Assembly: GCA_019752775.1 (NCBI GenBank)
Contig: JAIELU010000084.1
Location: 1 to 14,924 of the forward strand
Source of the DNA: Campylobacterales bacterium
GTDB taxonomy: Bacteria; Campylobacterota; Campylobacteria; Campylobacterales; Arcobacteraceae
DNA: 14,924 nt
Direction of reading: 5' to 3'
Shown here piece after piece: positions 1 through 5,534 of the stretch. Made by a program: the position numbers and the translations under genes. The stretch's first letter is position 1; each line of letters begins with the position of its first letter. The notes beneath the pieces are model-generated. The model ran no database searches. It worked only from the letters and a program-made list of their open reading frames with translations, and was not told where the DNA came from.

Positions 1-2
1 CT

Positions 3-197
3 TTGTTACTTCAAAGAGAAAATGATATAATACTTCTTCCTTTATGGGAAAATGACCTAAAAATAGGTGATAAGATATTACTTGCATGTGATAGTAATGC
101 AAAAAATGATATAGAATATATTTGCCAAAATATTTATGAATTTTATTATGCAATAACAGGCAAAGAAAAAAGAACAATTTTAAAAGGATTTATATGA
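3..197 (+). CDS. C-terminal fragment of an unidentified protein (possibly TrkA-C/RCK-like), cut by window start
   Basis: This reading frame is open to the left edge of the window, so the 64 visible residues are most likely the C-terminal end of a longer protein; the apparent TTG start at position 3 is not a convincing real start. The tail reads as a small regulatory domain (LPLWENDLKIGDKILLAC around residues 12-29). A 'GDKILLAC'-type strand resembles the C-terminal lobe of TrkA-C/RCK domains of potassium channel and transporter proteins, but this is a weak, recognition-based guess. No membrane segment or catalytic motif is visible in the part shown. Its TGA stop overlaps the ATG of kdsA (ATGA at 194-197), so the two are translationally coupled and probably share an operon. 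I am confident it is coding and unsure of the function. Confidence 0.6.
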   Translation: MLLQRENDIILLPLWENDLKIGDKILLACDSNAKNDIEYICQNIYEFYYAITGKEKRTILKGFI

Positions 198-994
198 AAA
201 TTTTAACAGGACCATGTGTATTAGAAGATAGAGATACAGTAATGAGAATTGCTGAAAAATTAAAACCACTTAGTGAAGATAAAAGAGTTGAATTTTATTT
301 CAAAGCTTCATTTGATAAAGCAAATAGAACAAGTATAAGTTCATTTAGAGGTCCAGGACTTGAAGAGGGATTAAGAATATTTCAAGAAATAAAAGAGCAA
401 TTTGGATATAAAGTTGTAACAGATATTCATGAATCATATCAAGCAGCACCAGCTGGTGAAGTAATTGATATTTTACAAATTCCAGCGTTTTTATGTAGAC
501 AAACAGATTTATTAGTAGCAGCTGCAAAAACACCTGCAATTATAAATATCAAAAAAGGGCAATTTTTAGCAGCTGATGCTATGAAACATCCAGTTGAAAA
601 AATACTTAATACAAGAGGAATTACAGAGGTTTCTTATGAAAACTCTTCAAAAGCAGGTGTTTGGCTTTGTGAAAGAGGAAATACATTTGGATATGGTGCT
701 TTAGTTGTAGATATGAGAAATTTACTTTTATTAAAACAATACGCTCCTGTAATCTTTGATGCAACGCACTCAGTTCAAATTCCAAGTACTGGTGGAACAA
801 CAGGAGGAAACTCATCATTTGTTCCGTATATGGCAAAAGCTGCAGCTGCAGTTGGTGTTGATGGATTTTTCTTTGAAACACATACAGACCCAAGTGTAGC
901 ACTTAGTGATGGACCAAATATGCTTCGAATTGAAGACTTATACAAAACAGTAAATGAGATTTTTGCAATTCAAGATGCTTTAGGATATAATTAA
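194..994 (+). CDS. kdsA: 2-dehydro-3-deoxyphosphooctonate aldolase (KDO-8-phosphate synthase), metal-dependent type
   Basis: KdsA condenses phosphoenolpyruvate with arabinose 5-phosphate to give KDO-8-phosphate, the cytoplasmic precursor of the inner-core sugar of lipopolysaccharide, so the host is Gram-negative. The 266 residues span the whole TIM-barrel family. Visible hallmarks are KASFDKANRTS (residues 37-47), FRGPGLEEGL (51-60), TDIHE (76-80), QIPAFLCRQTD (95-105), the KKGQF loop (120-124) and FDATHSVQ (188-195). By comparison with the Aquifex enzyme, Cys8 (in GPCVLE), His192, Glu228 and Asp239 form a complete metal site, which marks the metal-dependent class; E. coli KdsA has Asn in place of the Cys. 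The ATG overlaps the upstream stop in ATGA and has AAAAGGA at 182-188 as ribosome binding site. It heads the kdsA-ribH-nusB-pyrF run, an order also known in Campylobacter. Confidence 0.97.
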   Translation: MKILTGPCVLEDRDTVMRIAEKLKPLSEDKRVEFYFKASFDKANRTSISSFRGPGLEEGLRIFQEIKEQFGYKVVTDIHESYQAAPAGEVIDILQIPAFLCRQTDLLVAAAKTPAIINIKKGQFLAADAMKHPVEKILNTRGITEVSYENSSKAGVWLCERGNTFGYGALVVDMRNLLLLKQYAPVIFDATHSVQIPSTGGTTGGNSSFVPYMAKAAAAVGVDGFFFETHTDPSVALSDGPNMLRIEDLYKTVNEIFAIQDALGYN

Positions 995-1025
995 TCCCAT
1001 ATACATATATTTTTAAAGGAAATAA

Positions 1026-1496
1026 ATGAAAATTATTGAAGGTAATTTAAGATTAAACGGTAGTGAAAAAGTAGCTATCATAAACGGAAGATTTAATCAC
1101 ATAATAACAGATAGATTAGTTGAGGGTGCGAAAGATGCATTCAAAAGACATGGTGGAAATGAAGATAATTTAGATTTAATATTAGTTCCAGGCGCTTTTG
1201 AAATTCCTTTTGCTTTAGAAAAAGCATTATCAAGTGGAAAATATGACGCAGTTTGTTGTGTTGGTGCAGTTATTCGTGGTGCTACTCCACATTTTGATTA
1301 TATTTCAGCAGAAGCTACAAAAGGTATTGCAACAGTTGGAATTAAACATGGTATTCCTGTATCAAATGGTGTTTTAACAACTGATACAATTGAGCAAGCA
1401 ATTGAAAGAGCTGGTTCAAAAGCTGGTAACAAAGGTGCTGAAGCTATGGTTACTATTATTGAAATGTTAGATTTATATAACGAAATGGGGAAATAA
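1026..1496 (+). CDS. ribH: 6,7-dimethyl-8-ribityllumazine synthase
   Basis: RibH catalyses the penultimate step of riboflavin synthesis, joining 5-amino-6-ribitylaminouracil with 3,4-dihydroxy-2-butanone 4-phosphate to form the lumazine; the family assembles as pentamers or 60-mer capsids in the cytoplasm. At 156 residues it has the normal length. Motifs in order: GRFNHIITDRLVEGA (21-35) with the ring-stacking Phe23, VPGAFEIPFALEKAL (54-68), GAVIRGATPHFDYI (80-93) with the general acid/base His89, and GVLTTDTIEQAIERAG (115-130) with the phosphate-binding Arg128. The start is supported by AAAGGA at 1015-1020, 5 bases before the ATG. It follows kdsA by 31 bases and is followed almost immediately by nusB, so it is co-transcribed. 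The pairing with nusB is a common bacterial arrangement. Confidence 0.97.
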   Translation: MKIIEGNLRLNGSEKVAIINGRFNHIITDRLVEGAKDAFKRHGGNEDNLDLILVPGAFEIPFALEKALSSGKYDAVCCVGAVIRGATPHFDYISAEATKGIATVGIKHGIPVSNGVLTTDTIEQAIERAGSKAGNKGAEAMVTIIEMLDLYNEMGK

Positions 1497-1497
1497 T

Positions 1498-1893
1498 TTG
1501 GCAACTAGAACACAAGCTAGAGAGTCTGTAATTGGTTTATTATATGCTTATGATTTAGGAAATGAAGGAATTGTAAAATTTGTTGACGAAATTTTAGAAG
1601 ATAAAAAAATAAGAAATCAACAAAAAGAGTTTGCTTTAAAACTTTTTAATGGAACAATTGAAAATATAGAAACTATAGATAAAGAGATTATCTCTCACTT
1701 GACTCAAAGAACTTTAGAAGATATTGGTTCTGTTGAAAAATCTATTTTAAGATTAGCTGTTTATGAGATTTTATTTGAAGATTTACCAAAAGCAATTATA
1801 ATAAATGAAGCAATTGAATTATCAAAAAGATTAGCAAGTGATGGTGCTCCAAAGTTTGTAAATGGTTTGTTAGATAACATTATTAAGGCTTAA
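1498..1893 (+). CDS. nusB: Transcription antitermination factor NusB
   Basis: NusB binds the boxA RNA together with NusE (ribosomal protein S10) and helps RNA polymerase read through rRNA operons. The 131-residue all-helical protein begins ATRTQARESVIGLLYAYDLG, the basic N-terminal helix that contacts boxA, and carries the family C-terminal pattern: SVEKSILRLAVYEILF (residues 78-93), then INEAIELSKRLASD and PKFVNGLLD. The start is TTG at 1498, one base after the ribH stop; GGGGA at 1487-1491, inside the last ribH codons, gives a well-spaced ribosome binding site. The family N-terminus (MATRxQAR) matches this start exactly, and no in-frame ATG lies nearby. The non-ATG start and tight spacing suggest translational coupling to ribH. 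Confidence 0.96.
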   Translation: MATRTQARESVIGLLYAYDLGNEGIVKFVDEILEDKKIRNQQKEFALKLFNGTIENIETIDKEIISHLTQRTLEDIGSVEKSILRLAVYEILFEDLPKAIIINEAIELSKRLASDGAPKFVNGLLDNIIKA

Positions 1894-1896
1894 TTT

Positions 1897-2595
1897 ATGA
1901 ATAATGCAATGAAATTATGTGTATCTTTAGATTTATCAAGTGCAAAAGAAAACTTGGAGTTAGTTGAACAAATAAAAGATTTTGATGTTTGGTTAAAAGT
2001 TGGACTAAGAAGTTATATAAGAGATGGCAAAAAGTTTTTAGAAGATTTAAAAGCTATTAATCCAAATTTTAAAATATTTTTAGATTTAAAACTTTATGAT
2101 ATTCCAAATACAATGGCAGATGCAGCAGAAGAAATATCTAATTTTGGGCTTGTTGATATGTTTAATGTTCATGCGAGTGCAGGTGTTGAAGCTATGAGTT
2201 TGGTTATGAATAGAATAAAAAATATTTCAAATAAGCCTTTAGTATTAGCTGTAACTGCACTTACTTCTTTTGATAATGAGAGTTTTAAGGCTATTTACAA
2301 TGAAGATATAGATACAAAAGCAATACAGTTTGCAAAAGATACTTATAATTCAGGTATTGATGGAGTTGTATGTTCTGCTTATGAAAGTTTAGATATAAAA
2401 AATAATACTTCAATAAAATTTATCACTTTATGCCCAGGAATTAGACCTTTTGGTGAAGATAGTGGTGATCAAAAAAGAGTTGCAGATATTCCTTATGCAA
2501 AAGAAAATTTAGTTGATTTTATTGTAGTTGGAAGACCTATCTATAAAGCTACTAATCCTAAAGAGGTAGTACAAGAGATATTGAAAAATATTTAA
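1897..2595 (+). CDS. pyrF: Orotidine 5'-phosphate decarboxylase
   Basis: PyrF removes CO2 from orotidine monophosphate to give UMP, the last step of de novo pyrimidine synthesis. The 232-residue protein shows the full active site: Asp12 in VSLDLSS, Lys34 in WLKVG, the catalytic DLKLYD tetrad region (Asp63, Lys65, Asp68) followed by IPNT, PGIRP (180-184), and VVGRPIYKA (210-218) with phosphate-gripping Arg213. The start chosen is the ATG at 1897 (MNNAMKLCVS), because AAGG at 1885-1888 lies 8 bases upstream. The internal ATG at 1909 matches where Campylobacter homologues begin (MKLCV) but lacks its own ribosome binding site. Only 3 bases separate it from nusB. It is the last gene of the operon. 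Confidence 0.97.
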   Translation: MNNAMKLCVSLDLSSAKENLELVEQIKDFDVWLKVGLRSYIRDGKKFLEDLKAINPNFKIFLDLKLYDIPNTMADAAEEISNFGLVDMFNVHASAGVEAMSLVMNRIKNISNKPLVLAVTALTSFDNESFKAIYNEDIDTKAIQFAKDTYNSGIDGVVCSAYESLDIKNNTSIKFITLCPGIRPFGEDSGDQKRVADIPYAKENLVDFIVVGRPIYKATNPKEVVQEILKNI

Positions 2596-2609
2596 TTATC
2601 TCTTTGTAC

Positions 2610-2644
2610 TTTTAAGTATGTTTTAAGTGATGTAGTATTATAAT
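2610..2644 (+). promoter_or_regulatory. Candidate promoter of the tRNA-Ser/Met/Gly cluster
   Basis: A perfect TATAAT lies at 2639-2644. Upstream there is no good TTGACA box, but TTTTAAGT is repeated at 2610-2617 and 2621-2628, 11 bases apart (about one helical turn). This periodic T-rich pattern is how Campylobacter sigma-70 promoters are described. Transcription would start near 2650-2652, about 33 bases before tRNA-Ser. Inferred from sequence only. Confidence 0.6.
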
Positions 2645-2681
2645 TTCCGTCCTGATTTTAAGAAGTTAAAATTACGGAAAT
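2643..2681 (+). repeat. Two-part perfect inverted repeat just upstream of tRNA-Ser
   Basis: ATTTCCGT (2643-2650) pairs perfectly with ACGGAAAT (2674-2681), and nested inside, ATTTTAA (2655-2661) pairs perfectly with TTAAAAT (2666-2672) around a GAAG loop. The asymmetric internal loop is CCTG against a single T. No T-run follows, so it is not a canonical terminator. The left outer arm overlaps the TATAAT and the probable start site, so it may act at the DNA level (operator), as a pyrF 3' end, or as a tRNA precursor hairpin. Confidence 0.6.
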
Positions 2682-2684
2682 AGC

Positions 2685-2774
2685 GGACAGTTGGGTGAGT
2701 GGCTGAAACCACCTCCCTGCTAAGGAGACGTGCTGGTAACGGCACCGAGGGTTCAAATCCCTCACTGTCCGCCA
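2685..2774 (+). tRNA. tRNA-Ser, anticodon GCT
   Basis: The acceptor stem GGACAGT (2685-2691) pairs with ACTGTCC (2764-2770), followed by discriminator G and an encoded CCA ending at 2774. The anticodon loop CTGCTAA gives GCT, reading AGC/AGU. A long variable arm (GTGC and GCAC stem) confirms the class II serine type, and the T arm GAGGG-TTCAAAT-CCCTC is perfect. The outermost anticodon-stem pair is a C/A mismatch. The gene is 90 bases long. Confidence 0.96.
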
Positions 2775-2777
2775 TAT

Positions 2778-2854
2778 GGGTTATTAGCTCAGCTGGTTAG
2801 AGCACTCGGCTCATAACCGAGTGGTCGAAGGTTCGAGTCCTTCATAACCCACCA
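2778..2854 (+). tRNA. tRNA-Met (CAT), probably elongator
   Basis: The acceptor stem GGGTTAT pairs with ATAACCC, then discriminator A and encoded CCA. The anticodon stem CTCGG/CCGAG encloses CTCATAA, anticodon CAT. The T arm GAAGG-TTCGAGT-CCTTC is perfect. The first acceptor pair is G-C, so it is not an initiator-type (mismatched) tRNA. The alternative, tRNA-Ile2 with a lysidine-modified CAT, cannot be fully excluded by eye. It starts only 3 bases after tRNA-Ser. Confidence 0.93.
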
Positions 2855-2875
2855 CTATTTTAATTAAATAGTTTT
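2854..2875 (+). terminator. Short hairpin with T-run after tRNA-Met (weak terminator or processing site)
   Basis: ACTATTT (2854-2860) pairs perfectly with AAATAGT (2866-2872) around TAATT, and the 3' arm runs into TTTT (2872-2875). The stem begins on the last A of the tRNA-Met CCA end. The stem is nearly all A-T, so termination would be weak; tRNA-Gly lies only 43 bases further and has no clear promoter of its own, so read-through is likely. Confidence 0.4.
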
Positions 2876-2917
2876 CACTTTTTGTGATTTTGAAAATGTA
2901 TTTCGATGCATTTTTAT

Positions 2918-2994
2918 GCGGGAGTAGCTCAGTTGGCTAGAGCTTCTGCCTTCCAAGCAGACTGTCGCGAGTTCGAGTCTCGTCTCCCGCTCCA
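2918..2994 (+). tRNA. tRNA-Gly, anticodon TCC
   Basis: The acceptor stem GCGGGAG pairs with CTCCCGC, followed by discriminator T and encoded CCA. The anticodon stem TCTGC/GCAGA encloses CTTCCAA, anticodon TCC, which reads GGA/GGG. The T arm is GCGAG-TTCGAGT-CTCGT with one G-T wobble. It is the third gene of the tRNA cluster and lies upstream of tuf. Confidence 0.96.
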
Positions 2995-3019
2995 TTTATT
3001 TTATTGATTACTGGGAGCT

Positions 3020-3053
3020 GAGTTATAAGCACAATATTTTTTATAACTCTTTT
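3020..3053 (+). terminator. Rho-independent terminator of the tRNA cluster
   Basis: GAGTTATAA (3020-3028) pairs perfectly with TTATAACTC (3041-3049) around a 12-base loop, and the stem is followed by TTTT (3050-3053). It separates the tRNA genes from the tuf promoter. Confidence 0.65.
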
Positions 3054-3078
3054 ATATATAATATAACTTCCATTAAAG

Positions 3079-3105
3079 TTTTTTTCAGTATTTTTTCAAT
3101 ATAAT
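3079..3105 (+). promoter_or_regulatory. Candidate tuf promoter
   Basis: TATAAT at 3100-3105 is preceded by two T-runs, 3079-3085 and 3091-3096, spaced 12 bases apart, with no TTGACA. This fits the Campylobacter-type sigma-70 promoter. Transcription would start near 3111-3113, giving a leader of about 107 bases. A second TATAAT at 3057-3062 could be an additional, weaker start. Confidence 0.6.
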
Positions 3106-3109
3106 ACGC

Positions 3110-3126
3110 ACACAATTTTATTGTGT
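3110..3126 (+). repeat. Small hairpin at the predicted 5' end of the tuf mRNA
   Basis: ACACAAT (3110-3116) and ATTGTGT (3120-3126) form a perfect 7-bp stem with a TTT loop. It sits at the predicted transcription start, where a hairpin could protect the 5' end of the message; as DNA it could also be an operator. Confidence 0.45.
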
Positions 3127-3146
3127 AATTTAAAAATAAATAAATC

Positions 3147-3189
3147 CCCTCTGAATAGAGAAGCCAAATGGGCTTATCTACTCAGAGGG
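3147..3189 (+). promoter_or_regulatory. Structured leader element upstream of tuf
   Basis: CCCTCTGA (3147-3154) pairs perfectly with TCAGAGGG (3182-3189). Within it, AGA (3157-3159) pairs with TCT (3177-3179), and AAGCC (3161-3165) with GGCTT (3171-3175), separated by a G/A mismatch and a 2x2 internal loop. No T-run follows, so it is not a terminator. It ends 16 bases before the Shine-Dalgarno AGAAGGGGA (3205-3213). CCCCT (3146-3150) is also complementary to AGGGG (3208-3212) of that site, so two mutually exclusive folds are possible. The regulatory role is inferred. Confidence 0.55.
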
Positions 3190-3218
3190 CAATAACCAAA
3201 ATTTAGAAGGGGAATTCT

Positions 3219-4427
3219 ATGGCAAAAGAAAAATTTTCAAGAAACAAACCGCACGTTAACATCGGTACTATTGGACATGTTGACCACGGTAAAACTACAT
3301 TAACAGCTGCAATTTCTGCAGTACTATCTGTAAGAGATGGTGGAACTATGATGGATTACGATCAAATCGATAATGCACCAGAAGAAAGAGAAAGAGGAAT
3401 TACTATTGCTACTTCTCATATTGAATATGAAACTAAAGCTAGACATTATGCTCACGTAGATTGTCCAGGACACGCCGATTATGTTAAAAACATGATTACA
3501 GGTGCTGCTCAAATGGATGGTGCGATTATCGTTATCGCTGCAACTGATGGTCCTATGGCTCAAACAAGAGAACATATCTTATTATCAAAACAAGTTGGTG
3601 TTCCATACATCGTTGTTTTCTTAAATAAAGAAGATCAATTAGATGATGAAGATAGAGAAGAAATGTTAGAGCTTGTTGAAATGGAAGTTAGAGAATTATT
3701 ATCTACTTACGATTTCCCAGGTGATGATACTCCTATCGTTGCAGGTTCTGCGTTTAAAGCATTAGAAGAAGCTAAAGCTGGTTCTATTGGTGTTTGGGGA
3801 GAAAAAATTATTGCATTAATGGATGCAGTTGATTCTTATATTCCAACTCCACAAAGAGATGTTGATCAAGATTTCTTAATGCCAGTTGAAGATGTATTCT
3901 CTATCTCAGGAAGAGGTACTGTTGTTACTGGAAGAATTGAAAAAGGTACAATTAAAATTGGTGAAACTATTGAAATCGTTGGATTCTCTGATACTAAAAC
4001 AACTACTGTAACTGGTGTTGAAATGTTCAGAAAAGAAATGGATCAAGGTCAAGCTGGTGATAACTGCGGTGTTCTTTTAAGAGGTATTAAAAAAGAAGAC
4101 GTAGAAAGAGGACAAGTTTTATGTAAACCTAAAACAATTACTCCACATACTAAATTCAGATGCGAAGTGTATATTCTTTCTAAAGATGAGGGTGGTAGAC
4201 ATACTCCATTCTTCTCAGGATATAGACCACAATTTTATGTAAGAACTACAGATGTTACTGGTTCTTGTACTTTACCAGAAGGTACAGAAATGGTTATGCC
4301 AGGTGATAATGTAGAAATGACAGTTGAATTAGTTGCTCCAATTGCTCTAGACAAAGGTACAAAGTTTGCTATTAGAGAAGGTGGTAGAACTGTAGGTGCT
4401 GGAGTTGTTGCTGAAATCATAGAATAA
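3219..4427 (+). CDS. tuf: Translation elongation factor Tu (EF-Tu)
   Basis: EF-Tu carries aminoacyl-tRNA to the ribosomal A site and hydrolyses GTP on correct decoding. The 402 residues include every GTPase motif: G1 GHVDHGKT (19-26), switch I ending in RGIT with Thr62, G3 DCPGH (81-85) with catalytic His85, G4 NKED (136-139) and G5 GSAFKAL (176-182). Domains 2 and 3 follow from about residue 210, including GRGTVVTGRIEKG and the C-terminal REGGRTVGAGVV. The ATG has a strong AGAAGGGGA ribosome binding site at 3205-3213, and its codons include more C-ending ones than the neighbours, as expected of a very highly expressed gene. It follows its own promoter and leader, with rpmG 9 bases downstream. 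Confidence 0.99.
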   Translation: MAKEKFSRNKPHVNIGTIGHVDHGKTTLTAAISAVLSVRDGGTMMDYDQIDNAPEERERGITIATSHIEYETKARHYAHVDCPGHADYVKNMITGAAQMDGAIIVIAATDGPMAQTREHILLSKQVGVPYIVVFLNKEDQLDDEDREEMLELVEMEVRELLSTYDFPGDDTPIVAGSAFKALEEAKAGSIGVWGEKIIALMDAVDSYIPTPQRDVDQDFLMPVEDVFSISGRGTVVTGRIEKGTIKIGETIEIVGFSDTKTTTVTGVEMFRKEMDQGQAGDNCGVLLRGIKKEDVERGQVLCKPKTITPHTKFRCEVYILSKDEGGRHTPFFSGYRPQFYVRTTDVTGSCTLPEGTEMVMPGDNVEMTVELVAPIALDKGTKFAIREGGRTVGAGVVAEIIE

Positions 4428-4436
4428 GGATTTGCA

Positions 4437-4604
4437 ATGGCAAATATAAGAATTAAAATTGGATTAAAATGTCAAGAGAATGGTGATATTAACTATACTA
4501 CTTGGAAAAATCCAAAAACTCATACTGAAAAGTTTGAAGTTAAAAAATATAGTCCAAGATTGAAAAAACATACTTTACACAAAGAAGTGAAACTAAAATC
4601 TTAA
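4437..4604 (+). CDS. rpmG: 50S ribosomal protein L33, cysteine-poor form
   Basis: This 55-residue basic protein binds 23S rRNA near the E site of the large subunit. It reads MANIRIKIGLKC at the start, contains NYTTWKNPKTHTEK, and ends YSPRLKKHTLHKEVKLKS, a clear L33 pattern. The start has TAAGGA (4425-4430), which overlaps the tuf stop codon, 6 bases before the ATG. Zinc-binding L33 proteins have two Cys pairs; here only Cys12 of the first pair remains, position 15 is Asn, and the second pair has become Ser39 and Leu42. It therefore cannot form the usual four-cysteine zinc ribbon and belongs with the zinc-free variants. It lies between tuf and the tRNA-Trp gene, a known position for rpmG in this group. 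Confidence 0.95.
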   Translation: MANIRIKIGLKCQENGDINYTTWKNPKTHTEKFEVKKYSPRLKKHTLHKEVKLKS

Positions 4605-4608
4605 TTTT

Positions 4609-4640
4609 TAAGCTTACAGGTTAAACTGTAAGCTTATTTT
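4609..4640 (+). terminator. Perfect 11-bp hairpin with short T-run after rpmG
   Basis: TAAGCTTACAG (4609-4619) and CTGTAAGCTTA (4626-4636) are perfectly complementary around GTTAAA, followed by TTTT (4637-4640). It looks like an intrinsic terminator for tuf-rpmG. However, tRNA-Trp starts 6 bases after the T-run with no visible promoter in between, so it must be leaky or serve as an RNA-processing hairpin. Confidence 0.65.
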
Positions 4641-4645
4641 AACAT

Positions 4646-4721
4646 AGGTCAGTAGCTCCAATGGTAGAGCGCCGGATTCCAAATCCGATGGTTGTGGGTT
4701 CGAATCCCTCCTGGCCTGCCA
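4646..4721 (+). tRNA. tRNA-Trp, anticodon CCA
   Basis: The acceptor stem AGGTCAG pairs with CTGGCCT (one T-G wobble), then discriminator G and encoded CCA. The anticodon loop TTCCAAA gives CCA. A tRNA-Trp gene just ahead of secE-nusG is a common bacterial arrangement. Two stem positions do not pair: C/A at 27-43 (anticodon stem) and T/T at 50-64 (T stem). The rest of the cloverleaf is intact, so it is probably functional. Confidence 0.95.
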
Positions 4722-4802
4722 CTTAAATTTTTTTAAAAGAAGTAAAACTCTTTTTTTGAAAGAATTTATTGACAAATAATAGCAATCAAACTGGAGTAAA
4801 TA

Positions 4803-4985
4803 GTGAATAAAGTTAAAAACTACTATCAAAATGCAAAATCAGAATTATTAAAAGTTATTTTCCCTATAAAAGAGCAAATTAGATCTGCATATTTATCTGT
4901 TTTTATTGTTGTTACGGTTATAACTTTATTTTTAGCTTTAATTGATGGAATTATGTCATTAAGCTTATCTTCAATTATTAAATAG
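4803..4985 (+). CDS. secE: Preprotein translocase subunit SecE
   Basis: SecE is the small inner-membrane subunit that clamps SecY in the SecYEG protein-export channel. The 60-residue protein is the short, single-membrane-helix type. An amphipathic N-terminal part with KSELLKVIFPIKEQIR (residues 13-28) holds the conserved lysine/proline region, and one hydrophobic segment spans about residues 30-55 (LSVFIVVTVITLFLALIDGI). The start is GTG at 4803, supported by GGAG at 4793-4796 with 6-base spacing; no ATG is available upstream in frame. The stop at 4983-4985 contributes to the ribosome binding site of nusG, 9 bases later, which indicates coupling. The identification rests on both sequence pattern and the tRNA-Trp/nusG context. 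Confidence 0.93.
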   Translation: MNKVKNYYQNAKSELLKVIFPIKEQIRSAYLSVFIVVTVITLFLALIDGIMSLSLSSIIK

Positions 4986-4994
4986 GAAGTAATT

Positions 4995-5522
4995 ATGGCA
5001 CACAAATGGTACGCAATTCAAACTTATTCAGGTAGTGAATTATCTGTAAAGAAAGCTTTATTACAATTATCTGAAGAAATGACAGATGGTAGAATATCAG
5101 ATGTATTAGTACCTACAGAAGATTTAATTGAAATAAAAAAAGGCAAGAAATCTATAGTTGAAAGACCACTATATCCTGCATATGCATTTGCAAGAATAGA
5201 TTTAGATACTGGATTATGGCACAGAATTCAATCAATGCCAAAAGTTGGAAGATTTATTGGTGAATCTAAAAAACCAACTGCATTATCTGATAAAGACATT
5301 AACTTAATTTTAGAAAAAGTAAAAAATAGAGCAGCAGCAAAACCAAAAGTTTCATTTGATGAAGGTGAAATGGTAAGAATTAATGAAGGACCATTTTCTA
5401 ATTTTAATGGTTTAGTAGAAGATTTTGATATGGTTTCAGGATTATTAAAATTAAATGTTTCTATATTTGGAAGAAATACACCTGTTGAAATTTCATATAC
5501 TCAAGTAGAAAGAGTAGTTTGA
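4995..5522 (+). CDS. nusG: Transcription termination/antitermination factor NusG
   Basis: NusG binds the clamp of RNA polymerase, suppresses pausing, and links the polymerase to Rho or to the ribosome through S10. The 175-residue protein has the normal two-domain layout. The NGN domain covers residues 1-110, opening with KWYAIQTYSGSE and holding RPLYPAYAFARI (57-68) and VGRFIG (84-89). A KOW domain lies at about 119-175 (FDEGEMVRINEGPFSNFNGLVEDF region). AGGAAG at 4984-4989 is the ribosome binding site. It follows secE by 9 bases; the 96-base gap to rplK contains a long hairpin rather than a recognisable promoter or terminator. Confidence 0.98.
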   Translation: MAHKWYAIQTYSGSELSVKKALLQLSEEMTDGRISDVLVPTEDLIEIKKGKKSIVERPLYPAYAFARIDLDTGLWHRIQSMPKVGRFIGESKKPTALSDKDINLILEKVKNRAAAKPKVSFDEGEMVRINEGPFSNFNGLVEDFDMVSGLLKLNVSIFGRNTPVEISYTQVERVV

Positions 5523-5534
5523 TTTAACAAATTA

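Noticed and set aside
345..902. Minus-strand frames opposite kdsA
   Set aside because: They are antisense shadows rich in Leu/Gln/His with no ribosome binding site or family pattern; kdsA on the + strand is certain.
2855..2917. Separate promoter for tRNA-Gly
   Set aside because: The spacer has T-rich stretches but no convincing TATAAT-like box at a suitable distance; read-through from tRNA-Met is simpler.
4769..4774. Perfect TTGACA upstream of secE as a -35 box
   Set aside because: At the right distance (around 4792) there is no -10 sequence; that position is the secE ribosome binding site.
4614..4829. Minus-strand 71-residue frame containing RRDSNPQPSDLESGALPLE
   Set aside because: This peptide is the antisense reading of the tRNA-Trp gene and is a well-known spurious protein annotation in bacterial genomes.
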